The notes under the pieces: model-generated
Database searches by the model: none
What the model was told of the DNA's origin: nothing
Seen by the model: only the letters and a program-made list of their open reading frames with translations
Position numbers and translations under genes: made by a program
DNA from: Leisingera caerulea DSM 24564
GTDB lineage: Bacteria > Pseudomonadota > Alphaproteobacteria > Rhodobacterales > Rhodobacteraceae
Assembly: GCF_000473325.1 (NCBI RefSeq)
Contig: NZ_KI421513.1
Location: 2,179,217 to 2,243,216, forward strand
DNA: 64,000 bases
Direction of reading: 5' to 3'
Part shown: one piece after another, positions 63,031 to 64,000 of the stretch
Numbering within the stretch: position 1 is the first letter of the stretch
Layout: each line of letters begins with the position of its first letter

Positions 63031-63965
63031 GCCGCTGCTCTCTCCGCGGCCAGACCGGTACGGGGCAGGTTGAGCACAACCTGCCAGACGATCTGCTGCA
63101 CCTTGGCCGCGGCCTCAGCGCTAAAGGCCTCTGCCGGGCTGCCATCGGCACGGGTCAGCTCATGCGGCAGCCCAACGGGCGAGCGCTGGTACAGAACCGC
63201 AAAATGGGTCAGCGCCACCACATAGGCGCCCAGGTCGTTGATATGGATTGTGTCCAGTTGCCCGTCAGCAGTGCGGGCAAACAGCGATTCACGTGAAGCC
63301 AGGCCCGAGATCTCCCCTGCCTCCGCCGCCCGCGCCACCGCTGCCAGCACCTGACCGCCGGGGATCAGATAAAATGGCTGTTGCGGGTTGCGGCGGCTGT
63401 CCGGCCCCAGCAGCTTGCCGACCCAAAGCGCCTCCAGATCACCGTCAATCCGCTCCAGCCAGCCATCGGGATCATCCAGCCGGTGCCAGGTCTCATAAAT
63501 GTAAAGGCGGGAGTGCGGAACAGCCTCCCGCGCCAGATCCGCCCATTTTTCCAGGTATTTGGCCGCGTCGAAATACTTGATTGCGTCGCGCAGCTCGACC
63601 ATTTCGGTCAGCACCACAGCGCCGTAGTCGCCCGACCTAATGGCTTCCTTCGCATCGCGGAAGGCAGGCGCGCGGTTGGCCGCTTTGAAATCGAGGATGT
63701 CTTCCTCCGGCTCCCAATGCGCCCGGAGAGAGGTGCCGGACCCCAGCTGGCTGTTGTAGCTATGCCCCTGTGGTGCGATCTGTGCCAGCATATGCGGCAT
63801 GTCCGGCCCGACCAGCGAATGACCCAGGTGAAACACCTTCAGCGGCCCCTCGGGCGGGGTCAGCGGCGGCGGCACAGGCACGCTGCGGCTGCGGGTTGCA
63901 AACACCATCAGCCCCAGCGTGGCGGCTGCGGCTCCCAAAGCCAGAAACCCGCGCCGCCCCATCAT
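63027..63965 (-). CDS. exported SGNH-like protein, paralogue of the fusion's N-terminal domain
   Basis: A 312-residue protein with a Tat-like or membrane-anchor N-terminus (MGRRGFLALGAAAATLGLMVFA). Block I is VFHLGHSLVGPDMP with S50, and the catalytic pair is D238-T-I-H241. GHSLVGPDMPHML and ETWHRLD parallel GHSLFGPDNPQML and ETWHSLN in the next gene, so the two arose by duplication. It is likely a periplasmic carbohydrate esterase or acyl-modifying enzyme (inference). The ATG at 63965 overlaps an upstream gene by 4 bp; a second ATG follows directly. Confidence 0.78.
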   Translation of the reverse strand: MMGRRGFLALGAAAATLGLMVFATRSRSVPVPPPLTPPEGPLKVFHLGHSLVGPDMPHMLAQIAPQGHSYNSQLGSGTSLRAHWEPEEDILDFKAANRAPAFRDAKEAIRSGDYGAVVLTEMVELRDAIKYFDAAKYLEKWADLAREAVPHSRLYIYETWHRLDDPDGWLERIDGDLEALWVGKLLGPDSRRNPQQPFYLIPGGQVLAAVARAAEAGEISGLASRESLFARTADGQLDTIHINDLGAYVVALTHFAVLYQRSPVGLPHELTRADGSPAEAFSAEAAAKVQQIVWQVVLNLPRTGLAAERAAA

Positions 63966-64000
63966 TTGCGCCCCCGGATTTCCGCCGTGGTCATGATCAG
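63962..64000 (-). CDS. 3' end of an upstream exopolysaccharide-locus gene (partial)
   Basis: On the minus strand an open frame ends LIMTTAEIRGRK with TGA at 63964-63962, overlapping the next start codon by 4 bases (ATGATG). Twelve residues are too few to identify it. The overlap supports a continuing operon beyond the window. Confidence 0.55.
   Translation of the reverse strand: MIMTTAEIRGRK

Overview
The window reads as chromosome of a marine alphaproteobacterium of the Roseobacter group (Rhodobacteraceae; a Leisingera/Phaeobacter/Ruegeria-like organism is my inference). The grounds are high GC, a PcaQ/PcaCHG cluster, an NnrS/NnrR/NorCBQD nitric oxide module, a GlpVSTPQ-type glycerol ABC transporter, an RTX haem peroxidase and roseobacter-style exopolysaccharide genes. 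No rRNA, complete insertion sequence, phage or CRISPR array was seen. The only RNA gene recognised is a tRNA-Gln.

Left third (1-20 kb): the end of prkA with yeaH and spoVR forms the conserved PrkA/YeaH/SpoVR stress operon. A class III alcohol dehydrogenase (formaldehyde detoxification) faces it across a bidirectional terminator. A copA-cueR copper-export operon follows, with a MerR-type promoter. Next is a protocatechuate cluster, pcaC-pcaH-pcaG plus a beta-keto acid cleavage enzyme (BKACE), divergent from pcaQ; pcaD, pcaB and pcaIJF are absent. Then come a Tat-exported metallo-beta-lactamase-fold hydrolase behind a strong inverted repeat, a large chemoreceptor, an orphan protein and a SARP/TPR-like regulator. 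A gene-free stretch of about 0.9 kb ends at tRNA-Gln.

Middle (20-40 kb): a fused CoA-transferase and a secreted RTX haem peroxidase. A hybrid histidine kinase with a degenerate receiver is paired with a di-haem cytochrome c peroxidase. The NO-detoxification region holds nnrS, an nnrR-like Crp/Fnr regulator, small genes (including DUF982, cold shock and DUF1858 proteins), norCBQD and two tiny membrane-protein genes. An EF-hand protein and a BlaI/M56 (BlaR1-like) signalling pair without a target gene follow.

Right third (39-64 kb): a six-gene glycerol-type ABC transporter operon (glpV-S-T-P-Q plus a DUF2160 subunit), an RNA methyltransferase, a glycine-rich hexapeptide-repeat protein, an APH-fold kinase, a TIGR03084 protein, a 2-keto-3-deoxygalactonokinase and an AraC regulator. 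The last 10 kb is an exopolysaccharide locus: priming sugar transferase, ATPase-like chain-length partner, Wzz/GumC-like protein, Wzx flippase, GT4 and GT2 glycosyltransferases. Two related SGNH-type proteins complete it, one fused to a glycoside-hydrolase-like domain, and the locus continues past the right edge.

The parts I find least explained are the hexapeptide-repeat protein with a duplicated flanking motif, the SGNH / SGNH-hydrolase pair, the BKACE within a minimal pca cluster, and the 10-bp inverted repeat before the exported hydrolase.
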